Shown here piece by piece: positions 7,923 to 16,746 of a DNA stretch of 48,614 bases. Under the pieces are notes generated by a model. It was not told the DNA's origin and ran no database searches. It saw only the letters and a list, made by a program, of their open reading frames with translations. This DNA is from Oscillospiraceae bacterium (GTDB lineage Bacteria > Bacillota > Clostridia > Oscillospirales > Acutalibacteraceae), in the NCBI GenBank assembly GCA_009784445.1, contig WRBQ01000012.1:1-48614 (forward strand), in the 5' to 3' direction. Each line of letters starts with the position of its first letter. The stretch's first letter is position 1. Made by a program: the position numbers and the translations under genes.

Positions 7923-9125
7923 ATGGGCATGTCATTCACTTGTGCTTGGCTCAAATCAAACCAACCGCAGTTGCCGCTGCAATTAACGGCGAACATGCAA
8001 CGTGAGGGCTACACACCTTGCGAAACGCCCGCCGACCGCCACTTAACTTTGCTTGCAGCAGAACACTCGCCATGGGTGTTTTTGTTAGATTCTCACACAG
8101 TTGATTACCCGCCAGACGGCTCGCAACTGCGCAAAACAACACGCAAGTTGGCCAAAGCGTTGGCTTGTGATGTCCTAGCTGCCGAGGTCGTCACCAGTGA
8201 TGCACTCGCTGTGGTGCTGTGCGCCTCCGCAGGCGAAGATGTGCTAGTGCACAACGCCGAGCTATACAATAACTTGGGTTTTGGCGCACGCACCGGGCGT
8301 GGCAAAGCAGAAATCTGGCAAACGGCGTTCTGCCTAGCAGACGAGCAAACACAGCAGTTGCGTTTGCTTTGGCAGCGCGACGATGCGTTAGCCGAACACA
8401 AGCTGACGAATCTGCTAGCACTGCTGGGCATTGACCACAATGTGCTCGATTATCTTGATGCCGAGCAAGCGCCACCGAGCTACAGCGTTACGCAACTCCA
8501 TTTTCAAGCCAAGCTAAAGCCGTTTGAGCTCATCGACCGCGGCGACGCGGTGGTGGACTTCAATAGCTGGACAAACGAAATTGTGCTGGGCAACAATACG
8601 GTGCATACCTACTTTAACACTGGCGGGTGCTCAACCGGTGCTGCGTTTGTATTGGTCAGCGATTTTTTTGCAGACTTTCAAGGCATCTTTTCGCCTGTCA
8701 CGCTTGAAAAAAGCAAAGACTTCAGCGATAGGCATTGGGTGACCTACAATCGCGAGATATACAACGCGCAGTTCGAGAAAACCATTATGCCAGATGGCCG
8801 CACAGCCATGATCGCCCGCTTTCCCAACTTTGTTTTTCCGCAAGGCATTCAAATTAATTGTGATGCCGTGCAAAACTGGAAAGCAGTAGATGACACACGC
8901 CATGCCCGCAGCATGAATGTGCGTTACATCATCAACAGTCAAAGCGATGTGCCGCCGGACACCATGATCGAAATTGCGCTGATTCCGTTAACAGAAAATC
9001 CGCAAGCCAAAAGTTTCAATGTGCAGCTGCAAACACAGCAGCAATATGACGACGCCATGCGAGAACAGCATGCGCGCATGGGCATTCCATTCCCCCCTTG
9101 CACTCCCCCACAAAACATGATATAA
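7923..9125 (+). CDS. Unknown protein between trmL and recF
   Basis: 400 residues from ATG 7923, 5 bp after trmL, with TTGGAGG upstream. The N-terminal half (FTCAWLKSNQPQL, NMQREGYTPCETPADRHL) is reminiscent of small cytoplasmic enzymes of the DUF type; the C-terminal half is beta-rich and negatively charged. No catalytic signature was found and no membrane segment is present. The close spacing suggests co-transcription with trmL and recF. I do not recognise the family. Confidence 0.8.
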   Translation: MGMSFTCAWLKSNQPQLPLQLTANMQREGYTPCETPADRHLTLLAAEHSPWVFLLDSHTVDYPPDGSQLRKTTRKLAKALACDVLAAEVVTSDALAVVLCASAGEDVLVHNAELYNNLGFGARTGRGKAEIWQTAFCLADEQTQQLRLLWQRDDALAEHKLTNLLALLGIDHNVLDYLDAEQAPPSYSVTQLHFQAKLKPFELIDRGDAVVDFNSWTNEIVLGNNTVHTYFNTGGCSTGAAFVLVSDFFADFQGIFSPVTLEKSKDFSDRHWVTYNREIYNAQFEKTIMPDGRTAMIARFPNFVFPQGIQINCDAVQNWKAVDDTRHARSMNVRYIINSQSDVPPDTMIEIALIPLTENPQAKSFNVQLQTQQQYDDAMREQHARMGIPFPPCTPPQNMI

Positions 9126-9133
9126 TATAACAC

Positions 9134-10192
9134 ATGACCATTACCCACTTCACCGCCCAAGCCTTCCGCAACATCACGCGGGGGGAGCTTTCGCCATGCC
9201 CGGGCGTCAACGTCATCTTTGGCGAAAACGGACAAGGCAAAACCAACCTGCTCGAGGCCATGTGGCTGTTCACCGGCTGCCGCAGCTTTCGCTCCACCGA
9301 CAACCGCGAGCTGATTCAGCACGCCAACGCCGATACAAACTCGCCCGCAACACAACTATCCACCCAATTCATCTCCAACGCCCGCGAGCAAACTGCCTCC
9401 ATCGACATCACTCGCCGCCGCGCGCTCACCCTCAACGGCTTCGCGCAAGAAACCCCGCGCCGCATGCTCGGCGTGTTCCCGGCAGTCGCTTTCACGCCCG
9501 CCACCTTGGCCCTCGCGCAGGGCAGCCCCGCCGAGCGCCGCCGCTTTCTCGACGTCGCGCTCAGCATGCTCACCCCGGCCTACGCCGTGCGGCTTTCCAA
9601 ATATCTCAAAGCCCTCGCGCAGCGCAACGCCCTGCTGCGCCAGCCCAACCCCAACCTCGAGCTCCTCGCCACCTGGGACGAAACCCTGTCCCACCACGCC
9701 GCGCAACTCACCGCCGCACGAGCGAGTTACTTGCAACAGCTCATCCCCGCCGCGCAGGATTTCTACACCGGCATTTCCGCCGGCCGCGAGCAACTTGGCA
9801 TTGAAATCCACTGCACCGGGCACGATTTCGCCAAGTCACGCCAGTCCGACTTGCGCCGCCAAATGACCACCGTGGGCCCCCACCGTGATGATTTAATCCT
9901 CACGCTTAATGGCCGCCCGCTCCGGGACTTCGGCTCACAAGGTCAACAGCGCAGCGCAGCCCTTGCGCTCAAACTGGCTGAAGCCGCAGTGCTGCGTGAC
10001 ACCACCGGCGAAACCCCCGTTGCCCTGCTTGACGACGTGCTCAGCGAACTCGATGCCCGCCGCCAAACTGATCTGCTGCGTTATCTAGACGGCTGGCAGG
10101 TTTTCCTCACCTGCTGCGAGCCAAGCCACACCCTGCACGGCAGCGCGGGCCGCGTGTTTTGTGTGCGCAATGGGGAGATTTCGCCACAATGA
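9134..10192 (+). CDS. recF: DNA replication/repair protein RecF
   Basis: 352 residues, normal RecF length. RecF is an SMC-like ATPase that helps RecOR load RecA at gapped DNA and stalled forks. Seen: the FRN start of the family (AQAFRNITRG), Walker A GENGQGKTNLLEA (about residue 30), an FSPxxLxLxxGxPxxRRxFLD-like block (FTPATLALAQGSPAERRRFL), the QGQQRSAALALKLAE signature, and Walker B VALLDDVLSELD. In most Firmicutes recF follows dnaN; here it follows an unknown gene and dnaA/dnaN are not in view, so the local order is rearranged. The C-terminal part is followed directly by T-, B- and A-family repeats. Confidence 0.95.
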   Translation: MTITHFTAQAFRNITRGELSPCPGVNVIFGENGQGKTNLLEAMWLFTGCRSFRSTDNRELIQHANADTNSPATQLSTQFISNAREQTASIDITRRRALTLNGFAQETPRRMLGVFPAVAFTPATLALAQGSPAERRRFLDVALSMLTPAYAVRLSKYLKALAQRNALLRQPNPNLELLATWDETLSHHAAQLTAARASYLQQLIPAAQDFYTGISAGREQLGIEIHCTGHDFAKSRQSDLRRQMTTVGPHRDDLILTLNGRPLRDFGSQGQQRSAALALKLAEAAVLRDTTGETPVALLDDVLSELDARRQTDLLRYLDGWQVFLTCCEPSHTLHGSAGRVFCVRNGEISPQ

Positions 10193-10195
10193 CGC

Positions 10196-10391
10196 GCGGA
10201 CGTTCTTTTTTTGCAAAAAAAGAACCAAAAAACCTATGCGCTTCGCGGGGGAATTTTTATGAGACGATAATAGGGCAAGCAACGAAGCGACCAAGTCCCA
10301 CCGCAGGTGGTTGAAGGAGCAAGCCTCGGCTCCTTCCTCGGGAAGGAGCTCCCCGAGCCGCGAGGGGTGAGGAAGGCTCGCGGAGCGACGT
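10196..10391 (+). repeat. Composite repeat array T-B-A after recF
   Basis: T palindrome TTCTTTTTTTGCAAAAAAAG with its tail (10202-10274), then a B element with hairpin CCACC/GGTGG (about 10277-10311), then a complete A element (10321-10389) whose first hairpin has arms GCTCCTTCC / GGAAGGAGC. The 335-bp gap between recF and ppdK is otherwise empty apart from the terminator at 10434 and a second B copy at 10491-10529 that abuts the ppdK stop codon. Confidence 0.85.
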
Positions 10392-10433
10392 GACTTTCGC
10401 CTCGCACATTCGCCCGCGTCAACCAAAAAAATC

Positions 10434-10463
10434 AACACCCCACCACAACCGTGACGGGGTGTT
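10434..10463. terminator. Bidirectional terminator between recF and ppdK
   Basis: Stem AACACCCC / GGGGTGTT with a 14-nt loop, preceded by an A-run (10424-10430) and followed by GTTTTTTGTT, so it can terminate both the plus-strand recF and the minus-strand ppdK transcripts. Confidence 0.75.
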
Positions 10464-10527
10464 TTTTGTTAAGTTTTACTGTGGCTCGAATAAAGCACAG
10501 CGAAGCGACGGAGCCGCACCGCAGGTG

Positions 10528-13179
10528 CTAACCGTGAACCACTTTTTCGCCACCGGCAGCTTCAATGGCAGCTTGTGCAGCAGCCAAACGAGCAATCGGC
10601 ACGCGGAAAGGCGAGCAGCTCACGTAGTCCAAACCAAGGTTGTGGCAGAATTTGACGGACGAGGGGTCGCCGCCGTGTTCGCCGCAGATGCCCAGTTTAA
10701 TGCCCGGACGACCAGCACGGCCTTTTTCACAAGCCATTTGCACCAGTTGGCCAACGCCGCTTTGGTCCAAACGCACAAACGGATCGCTCTCGAAGATTTT
10801 CGTGGTGTAGTAATCTTCTAGGAACACGCCTGCGTCGTCGCGGCTGAAGCCATAGGTCATTTGGGTCAGGTCGTTGGTGCCAAAGCTGAAGAATTCGGCT
10901 TCGGTAGCCACTTCGTTGGCCAGCAGTGCTGCACGTGGAATTTCAATCATCGTGCCAACCATGTATTTCAAGCTTTGGCCGCTTGCTGCGATGATCGCAT
11001 CAGCAACTTTCACCACGATGTCTTTCACGTATTTCAGCTCTTTGGTTTCACAGGTCAACGGAATCATGATTTCCGGCACCACTTCAAAGCTGGCGTTCTT
11101 GCTCACGGCAAGGGCAGCGTTGATGACTGCGGTGGTTTGCATTTCAGCAATTTCGGGGTAGCTCACTGCCAAGCGCAGGCCGCGGTGGCCCATCATGGGG
11201 TTGAACTCGTGCAGGCTGGCAATTTTCTCTTTCAGTTGCTCAACGCTCACGCCGATTTCGCCTGCAATTTCCACGATGTCTTTTTCTTCTTGCGGCAGGA
11301 ACTCATGCAGCGGGGGATCCAAGAAGCGAATGGTCATGGGTTTGCCTTCAAGTGCTTCAAACATTTCGGTGAAGTCTTGTTGTTGGTAGGGCAGCAGCTC
11401 GGCCAGTGCGGCTTTGCGTGCTTCCAAGTCTTTCGCCATGATCATCTTACGCATGGATTTAATGCGGTCGCCTTCAAAGAACATATGTTCGGTACGGCAC
11501 AGGCCAATGCCTTCGGCACCGAACTGGATTGCAGTTTTGGTGTCTTTGGGGCTGTCGGCGTTGGTGCGCACTTTCATGGTGCGGGCAGCATCGGCCCATT
11601 TCATGAATGAATCAAAGTCGCCGGTGATTTCAGCTTCAGTGGTGGCCAGTTCGCCAGCATAGATTTTACCGGTGCTGCCGTCCAAGCTAATGAAATCGCC
11701 TTCGTTGTACACGTTACCGCCCAGTTCAAAGCTGTTGCCTTTGATCTTCACGTCGCCACAGCCGCTTACACAGCAAGTGCCCATGCCGCGTGCAACTACT
11801 GCTGCGTGGCTGGTCATGCCGCCACGTGCAGTCAGAATACCTTTGGCCACGTTCATGCCTTCAATGTCGTCGGGGCTGGTTTCCAAGCGCACGAGGATGA
11901 CGGTTTTGCCTGCATCAAACCATTGTTTGGCGGTGTGGGCTTCGAATACCACTTGGCCGCAGGCAGCGCCAGGGCTGGCAGCCAAGCCTTGACCGATGGG
12001 TGTTGCGGCTTTCAGTGCTGCGGGGTCAAACTGCGGATGCAGCAAAGCGTCCAATTGGTTAGCGTCAAAGCGCAGCAGCGCTTCGTCTGTGGTGATGGTG
12101 CCTTCGGCAACTTGGTCCACTGCAATTTTCAGGGCAGCAGCAGCAGTGCGCTTGCCGTTACGGGTTTGCAGCATGTACAGTTTACGGTTCTCAATCGTGA
12201 ACTCCATGTCCTGCATGTCTTTGTAGTGTTTTTCCAAAATGGCCACAGTGTCGGCAAATTGCTGATACACTTCGGGCATTTCTTTTTGCAGTTGGCTAAT
12301 TGGGTTGGGCGTGCGGATGCCTGCCACCACGTCTTCGCCTTGTGCGTTGATTAAGTATTCACCATACAGCACGTTTTCGCCAGTGGCAGGGTCGCGGCTG
12401 AATGCCACGCCGGTGCCGCTGTTGTCGTTGAGGTTACCGTAAACCATCGTTTGCACGTTCACGGCAGTGCCCCAGCTGTAGGGGATTTCGTGCATGCGGC
12501 GATAGATGTGGGCACGTTCGTTGTTCCAGCTCAGGAACACAGCACGCACCGAGGCACGCAGTTGTTCAACAGGGTTGCTGGGGAAGTCGCTGCCTGTTGT
12601 TTTTTTCACCAGAGCTTTGAAGCGTGCCACCAGTTCTTTCAGGTCAGCAGCGTTCAGCTCCAAGTCGTCGGTTTTCTTCAGTTCGGTTTTCAGGTCGTCA
12701 ATGATGGTTTCAAAGTCATGCTTGGAAACTTCCATCACCACGCCGCCAAACATTTGGATAAAGCGACGATAGCTGTCATACACAAAGCGCTCAAACGCAG
12801 GGTCGCTGTTGCCAGCAATCATGCCGGCCACAACTTCGTCGTTCAAGCCAAGGTTGAGGATGGTGTCCATCATGCCGGGCATGCTGGCGCGTGCGCCCGA
12901 GCGAACAGCCATCAGCAGCGGGTTTTTGGGGTCGCCGAATTTTTTGCCTTCGATTTGTTCGGTTGCTGCCACGCTTGCGTCAATTTGCGCCAAGATTTCG
13001 TCGTTGATTTTTTCGCCGTCTTCATAGAACTTGGTGCAAGCTTCGGTGCTCACGGTGAAGCCTTGGGGCACGGGCAATCCCATGCGAACCATTTCGGCTA
13101 GGTTTGCGCCTTTGCCGCCCAGCAGCTCGCGCATGGTGCCGTCGCCTTCTTTGAACAGGTATACATACTTGTGTGCCAT
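10528..13179 (-). CDS. ppdK: Pyruvate, phosphate dikinase
   Basis: 883 residues, the usual size. The enzyme interconverts pyruvate + ATP + Pi and PEP + AMP + PPi, and in anaerobes often runs glycolytically. The N-terminal ATP-grasp domain shows LGGKGANLAEM and GARASMPGMMDTILNLG; the central swivelling domain has the phosphorylated histidine in GGMTSHAAVVARGMG; the C-terminal PEP-binding barrel has LGFRTEHMFF-like GLCRTEHMFF, SFGTNDLTQ and the CGEHGGDP segment. Start set at ATG 13179, with AGGAGG upstream, not the longer reading from 13215. The stop codon is adjacent to a B repeat. Its coding strand is C-rich although it lies on the minus strand, unlike neighbours, perhaps reflecting strong expression. 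Confidence 0.97.
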   Translation of the reverse strand: MAHKYVYLFKEGDGTMRELLGGKGANLAEMVRMGLPVPQGFTVSTEACTKFYEDGEKINDEILAQIDASVAATEQIEGKKFGDPKNPLLMAVRSGARASMPGMMDTILNLGLNDEVVAGMIAGNSDPAFERFVYDSYRRFIQMFGGVVMEVSKHDFETIIDDLKTELKKTDDLELNAADLKELVARFKALVKKTTGSDFPSNPVEQLRASVRAVFLSWNNERAHIYRRMHEIPYSWGTAVNVQTMVYGNLNDNSGTGVAFSRDPATGENVLYGEYLINAQGEDVVAGIRTPNPISQLQKEMPEVYQQFADTVAILEKHYKDMQDMEFTIENRKLYMLQTRNGKRTAAAALKIAVDQVAEGTITTDEALLRFDANQLDALLHPQFDPAALKAATPIGQGLAASPGAACGQVVFEAHTAKQWFDAGKTVILVRLETSPDDIEGMNVAKGILTARGGMTSHAAVVARGMGTCCVSGCGDVKIKGNSFELGGNVYNEGDFISLDGSTGKIYAGELATTEAEITGDFDSFMKWADAARTMKVRTNADSPKDTKTAIQFGAEGIGLCRTEHMFFEGDRIKSMRKMIMAKDLEARKAALAELLPYQQQDFTEMFEALEGKPMTIRFLDPPLHEFLPQEEKDIVEIAGEIGVSVEQLKEKIASLHEFNPMMGHRGLRLAVSYPEIAEMQTTAVINAALAVSKNASFEVVPEIMIPLTCETKELKYVKDIVVKVADAIIAASGQSLKYMVGTMIEIPRAALLANEVATEAEFFSFGTNDLTQMTYGFSRDDAGVFLEDYYTTKIFESDPFVRLDQSGVGQLVQMACEKGRAGRPGIKLGICGEHGGDPSSVKFCHNLGLDYVSCSPFRVPIARLAAAQAAIEAAGGEKVVHG

Positions 13180-13292
13180 TGTGTTTTGTCCTCCTAAAGA
13201 ATTTTGATTGAACATACAAGTCCTATTGTATCACATCGTCCGCAGCAAAGCAAGTGCTTTCACAATTTTTTTACAACTTTTTTCACCCGCTA

Positions 13293-13321
13293 TTGACATG
13301 CACGAGAAAATATGCTATACT
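13293..13321 (+). promoter_or_regulatory. Strong promoter of the Cys-rich protein gene
   Basis: TTGACA (13293-13298), 17-nt spacer, TATACT (13316-13321). The start of transcription would be about 25 nt before ATG 13352. Confidence 0.8.
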
Positions 13322-13351
13322 GGTCGAACAAAAAGAAAGTTGAAAAAACAC

Positions 13352-13894
13352 ATGAAAAAGCGAATTCTAACGGTCGCCACCATCTTATTGGTCACCATGA
13401 TGGCCATTGCCCTGCTCATTCCCAGCATCCTCACCACAAGCTTCGCCACTGCCAATGAGCCTCCCCTGTGCAACACGGCTATTTGTCCCGGCTGCGGTGC
13501 CGGTTGCGCCTTCTGCTGCTGCGATTGCGTCCCCTGTGCAGATTGCTGGAACATTCATTGCGAAGATTGCTATCGTTGCGTTGTTTGCTCATGTAACTGC
13601 ATCCCAGCCAATTTTTGCTTTTGGTGCGGGATAGATAACAACATTTATGCCTGTCCTGGTGCAATGTGCATGGACTGCAACCGCCAAACGTGCGCCTGCA
13701 TCTGCCTCCCAGCCAACCGTTATTGCACTTGGTGCGGGAGAGATGGTAACGGCGGCTGTCCCGGTGCAATGTGCATGGACTGCAACCGCGGAATTTGCGG
13801 CTGCATCTGCGATCCAGTCGCACCCTCGGCACTCAATTGGGTGCAGCAGCTGTTGCATTTCTTCCAACTCATTCTCAGCTGGCTGTTTGGTTAA
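13352..13894 (+). CDS. Secreted protein with 32 cysteines in repeated units
   Basis: 180 residues from ATG 13352. The N-terminal MKKR plus a long hydrophobic stretch is a signal peptide or anchor (about residues 1-36). The next 115 residues hold 32 cysteines. Part is a repeated unit: PAN-x2-C-x-WCG, 6-8 residues, CPGAMCMDCNR, then CxCxC; two near-perfect copies of CPGAMCMDCNR are present (about residues 103 and 135). The ending WVQQLLHFFQLILSWLFG is hydrophobic or amphipathic and could insert in a membrane. Paired CxxC spacing suggests metal binding or dense disulfides. The ribosome site is weak, but the promoter is strong and a terminator follows. No named family is recognised. Confidence 0.75.
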   Translation: MKKRILTVATILLVTMMAIALLIPSILTTSFATANEPPLCNTAICPGCGAGCAFCCCDCVPCADCWNIHCEDCYRCVVCSCNCIPANFCFWCGIDNNIYACPGAMCMDCNRQTCACICLPANRYCTWCGRDGNGGCPGAMCMDCNRGICGCICDPVAPSALNWVQQLLHFFQLILSWLFG

Positions 13895-13908
13895 CACGCA
13901 ATATTTTC

Positions 13909-13938
13909 GCCCCCAACACACTGTGTCGGGGGCTTTTT
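13909..13938 (+). terminator. Terminator after the Cys-rich gene
   Basis: Stem GCCCCC / GGGGGC with inner ACACA / TGTGT pairing, followed by TTTTT. It lies directly before the 3' end of the convergent hydrolase gene. Confidence 0.8.
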
Positions 13939-13941
13939 CAT

Positions 13942-14871
13942 TTACTTTGCCATCACCCAAGCCGCAATATCCTCAATCACCACGTCCGCCACCTGCTGCG
14001 CCTTGCTATACTCCGCCTTGGCCTTGGTCACCTTGCCGTGCACCACCGACATGAACACATGGTTCAGCCCGGGGTAAAGCTTGAACGTCACATCAGGGTA
14101 GTGTTGCAAAATGCGCTTGTACTCATTAAAGTCCTGCTCCACCGACACATGAAAGTCGCCGTCGCCCTGCATCACCAGCAGCGGAACCGTGCACTCACGC
14201 AGATACTCCTCCACGGTAATCTTGCCCAAGTCTTTTAAATAGTATAGCTTGTTGTATTTGCCCAAGAAGTTCGTGCGCTTAGCCTCTTCGTCCGGCATGT
14301 CATAAACGCCTTCAATGCTGGCGTGGAACTTGGCAAATTGCTTTTTTGCAATGCCTTTGAGGATACGCGGCACTTGCTCAATCTGCTCGGCTCCTTGGGC
14401 TTTCATCACATCGTCCAAGCGGCGCGGCGTGCCCGCCATAATGATGAGTCCCGCAAAGTTGCCTCCCTCGGCCTGAATGCGCGGTGCAATGTGCCCACCC
14501 AAGCTCAGCCCAGCCAAAAAAATCCGGTTGGAATCAATACGTGGGTCGTTGCGCAGCATATCAGCGGCCAGCAGGGCATCTTCAATGCTTTCGTGCCAAA
14601 TGGTGAAGTCGCCGCCGGCAGCCTTCATTTGCTCTTTGGTCACAACGAAGGTGCGCTTGTCATGCCGAATGCTCGCAATGCCGCGGACCGCCAAGCCCTC
14701 CGCAAGGTCTTTGAACGGCCGCACGGCATAGATTTTGCTGTCCATGTCGCTGCCGCCGCTGCCATGCACGAACACAACTGCCGGGCAAGGCGTGTTGGTT
14801 TCCGGCAACGTCAGCATGCCATTCAGCGGAATCTCTCCGTTCGGGTTAACGATGATTTTTTCTTGTTTCAT
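13942..14871 (-). CDS. Alpha/beta hydrolase (dienelactone hydrolase / S9-like)
   Basis: 309 residues. Oxyanion region VVFVHGSGGSD (about residues 31-41), nucleophile elbow GLSLGG (serine about residue 121), an acid in VMQGDGDFHV and a catalytic His in PGLNHVF give a complete triad. No signal peptide, so cytoplasmic. Such enzymes cleave esters or peptides; the substrate cannot be predicted. GGAGAT lies 7 nt before the ATG. It follows another hydrolase and a MerR regulator on the same strand with short gaps, so the three probably form one operon. Confidence 0.9.
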   Translation of the reverse strand: MKQEKIIVNPNGEIPLNGMLTLPETNTPCPAVVFVHGSGGSDMDSKIYAVRPFKDLAEGLAVRGIASIRHDKRTFVVTKEQMKAAGGDFTIWHESIEDALLAADMLRNDPRIDSNRIFLAGLSLGGHIAPRIQAEGGNFAGLIIMAGTPRRLDDVMKAQGAEQIEQVPRILKGIAKKQFAKFHASIEGVYDMPDEEAKRTNFLGKYNKLYYLKDLGKITVEEYLRECTVPLLVMQGDGDFHVSVEQDFNEYKRILQHYPDVTFKLYPGLNHVFMSVVHGKVTKAKAEYSKAQQVADVVIEDIAAWVMAK

Positions 14872-14917
14872 TTGTGAATCTCCAATCTATTGAATCTTTT
14901 TATGCGAAGCTCCAACT

Positions 14918-15895
14918 CTACTGCTGTTGCGCATCCAAAAACGCACTCAGCGCCTCGCGAATCGCAGCTTCATTGCCTATATGAATATTATGGTTGCCTT
15001 CAAAGATGATCATTTCAGAACCCACGCCATATCGCTGCATGTGGGCTTCGTTGTTTGCCGGGTTGGTCATCGCACTGCCCGGGTTTGGCCTTGTGGGACG
15101 AATGGACAACACGGGAATGTGCTGCGGAAAGTCAAGCGCCACCACTTCGCGAATCGTTTCGTTAAACAATCTGGAACGGTTCATCGTGGTTGCATTCACT
15201 TCATGGTTCATGAACCGCCTGATGTTGTTGATTTCTTCCGGCCTAAACCCATTAACTTCGGTGATTCCCTCCAGCCTCAACATAAACCGGCTCATCAGTC
15301 GAGGGCCGCCTATGAATTGCCCAAATCTCATTAATTGCACAAACGGCTCCGTCATGTTTGACTCAAGATGCTCATGCGTGTGCACCGTGTCCAGCAACAC
15401 CAGCGCAGCCACTTCCTCCGGGTGACGAATGGCAAAGTAGTCCGCATAAGCCCCCGAGGCCGAGTGCGGCATGAGAATGAACGGCGGCTCAATGCCTGCG
15501 GCAGATAACGCCTGGCGAATTTCATCCGTAAAGTTTGCATTGGTTCGCGGTGCATCTGTTTGGTCAGAGTGCCCTGTGCCGAAGTAATCGATAATAACAA
15601 CAGTGAATTCCGTGGCCAACTCTCTGGCAAAGGGCGCAAATTGTTCGCTTGGCAGCGGCGTGCCTAAGCCCGGCATAATCACGATGGTATGCTCACCGTT
15701 GCCCATGGCGCGAATGTGCATGGTTTTTCCATTCACCTGCACCAACTGCCCGGTGGGTGCAATGCCCTCAAGCTCATTGCGCAACAGAATTTGATTCACC
15801 ACCATGCTCACCAAGTTCACCGCAACCAGCGCACCCAAACTAATCAGCAACACTCTCACGATCATTCTTCCCGCTCCTTTTTTCTTAGTTTTCAT
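14918..15895 (-). CDS. Membrane-anchored alpha/beta hydrolase
   Basis: 325 residues from ATG 15895 with AAGGAGG upstream. One N-terminal membrane segment (about residues 10-33, VRVLLISLGALVAVNLVSMV) anchors a hydrolase domain that should face outward. The domain shows IVIMPGLGTPLPS (oxyanion), DYFGTGHSD, the elbow MPHSASGAYAD and a late FEGNHNIH with the likely catalytic His. The elbow reads H-S-A-S-G, a common variant of G-x-S-x-G. Lies 56 bp downstream of the MerR gene and 46 bp upstream of the second hydrolase. Confidence 0.88.
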   Translation of the reverse strand: MKTKKKGAGRMIVRVLLISLGALVAVNLVSMVVNQILLRNELEGIAPTGQLVQVNGKTMHIRAMGNGEHTIVIMPGLGTPLPSEQFAPFARELATEFTVVIIDYFGTGHSDQTDAPRTNANFTDEIRQALSAAGIEPPFILMPHSASGAYADYFAIRHPEEVAALVLLDTVHTHEHLESNMTEPFVQLMRFGQFIGGPRLMSRFMLRLEGITEVNGFRPEEINNIRRFMNHEVNATTMNRSRLFNETIREVVALDFPQHIPVLSIRPTRPNPGSAMTNPANNEAHMQRYGVGSEMIIFEGNHNIHIGNEAAIREALSAFLDAQQQ

Positions 15896-15951
15896 GCAGT
15901 ACCTCCTTAAAATGTTGATTATCCCAATAGGAGGCTGCAAAAAACCGCCCC

Positions 15952-16686
15952 CTATGGATGATACACTTCAACACACCAACCGCTGTGTTCACACTTGGGG
16001 CAATCGAGCTTAACCAGCCTGCTCAATTTGTTGGACGTGGCCGTGTTCGGCGCAAGCAAAAACTGCCGCAGGCTTATCCGGAACGTTTCGCCGCATACCG
16101 CGCAGCGAAACGCCGTGCTTTTGTAATACATGCGAATCACCAACACTCCAACAAACTGATGCAAAAGCATGGCAACTGCAAATGGAATCCACATGCCCAT
16201 CACAATCCACAGCACAAGCAGTCCCAGCTGAATCGCCGCCGACGTAATGCCAACTGCCAAAATAATGCCATGCACTCTCTTCAAGCCCTGTTTGTTTGCC
16301 ATCATCTGTTCAATGTCCGTGATGGAATGCGCAGGAATGGCCGTCATGTTCTGCACACTATCTTTGATAATCTTGATGGCCTGCAATTGCCGCTGCCGTT
16401 GCTCAATTTCATCGCGCAGTTGCCCGGCTTGATCATCCAGCAGTGTGGGCAGCACTTCGCCCGGCGTCTCGCTGGCAAGTATATCCTTAATGCTGTCTAG
16501 CGAAAGCCCAATGGTCTTCAGCGTGCAAATCAGCCGCAGTTTCGCCAAATCGTCGTCGTTATACAACCGCCTGCCGCCCTCGCTCAACTCTGATGGATGC
16601 AACAAGCCCTTGGCATCATAAAACTGCACCGTTCGCACCGACACATTGCAACTCGCCGCCATTTCTCCGGTAGTGAATTTTGCCAC
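15952..16686 (-). CDS. MerR-family regulator with membrane segments and zinc-ribbon tail
   Basis: 244 residues from a GTG at 16686; AAGGAG is 8 nt upstream and would lie inside the longer reading from 16704. The N-terminus is a MerR winged helix (FTTGEMAASCNVSVRTVQFY...GRRLYNDDDLAKLRLI), followed by a coiled coil (about residues 80-120). Unusually, the effector part consists of two hydrophobic helices (about residues 140-185) and a Cys-rich end (CAVCGETF and CPKCEHSGWC) that looks like a zinc ribbon. It could sense a membrane or metal signal. First gene of the hydrolase operon and probably autoregulated through the promoter at 16707-16737. Confidence 0.88.
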   Translation of the reverse strand: MAKFTTGEMAASCNVSVRTVQFYDAKGLLHPSELSEGGRRLYNDDDLAKLRLICTLKTIGLSLDSIKDILASETPGEVLPTLLDDQAGQLRDEIEQRQRQLQAIKIIKDSVQNMTAIPAHSITDIEQMMANKQGLKRVHGIILAVGITSAAIQLGLLVLWIVMGMWIPFAVAMLLHQFVGVLVIRMYYKSTAFRCAVCGETFRISLRQFLLAPNTATSNKLSRLVKLDCPKCEHSGWCVEVYHP

Positions 16687-16706
16687 AACATTCTCTCCTT
16701 GCACAT

Positions 16707-16746
16707 ATTATACCGCATCACGTAACGTCACGAGCAATAGGTTACG
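16707..16746 (-). promoter_or_regulatory. MerR-type promoter with 19-bp spacer and inverted repeats
   Basis: On the minus strand TTGCTC (16737-16732), a 19-nt spacer and TATAAT (16712-16707) precede the MerR gene. The spacing is the overlong one typical of MerR-activated promoters. The spacer holds an imperfect palindrome (CGTAACGTCACG), and CGTAAC (16721-16726) and GTTACG (16741-16746) form a perfect inverted repeat with 14 nt between. Confidence 0.65.
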
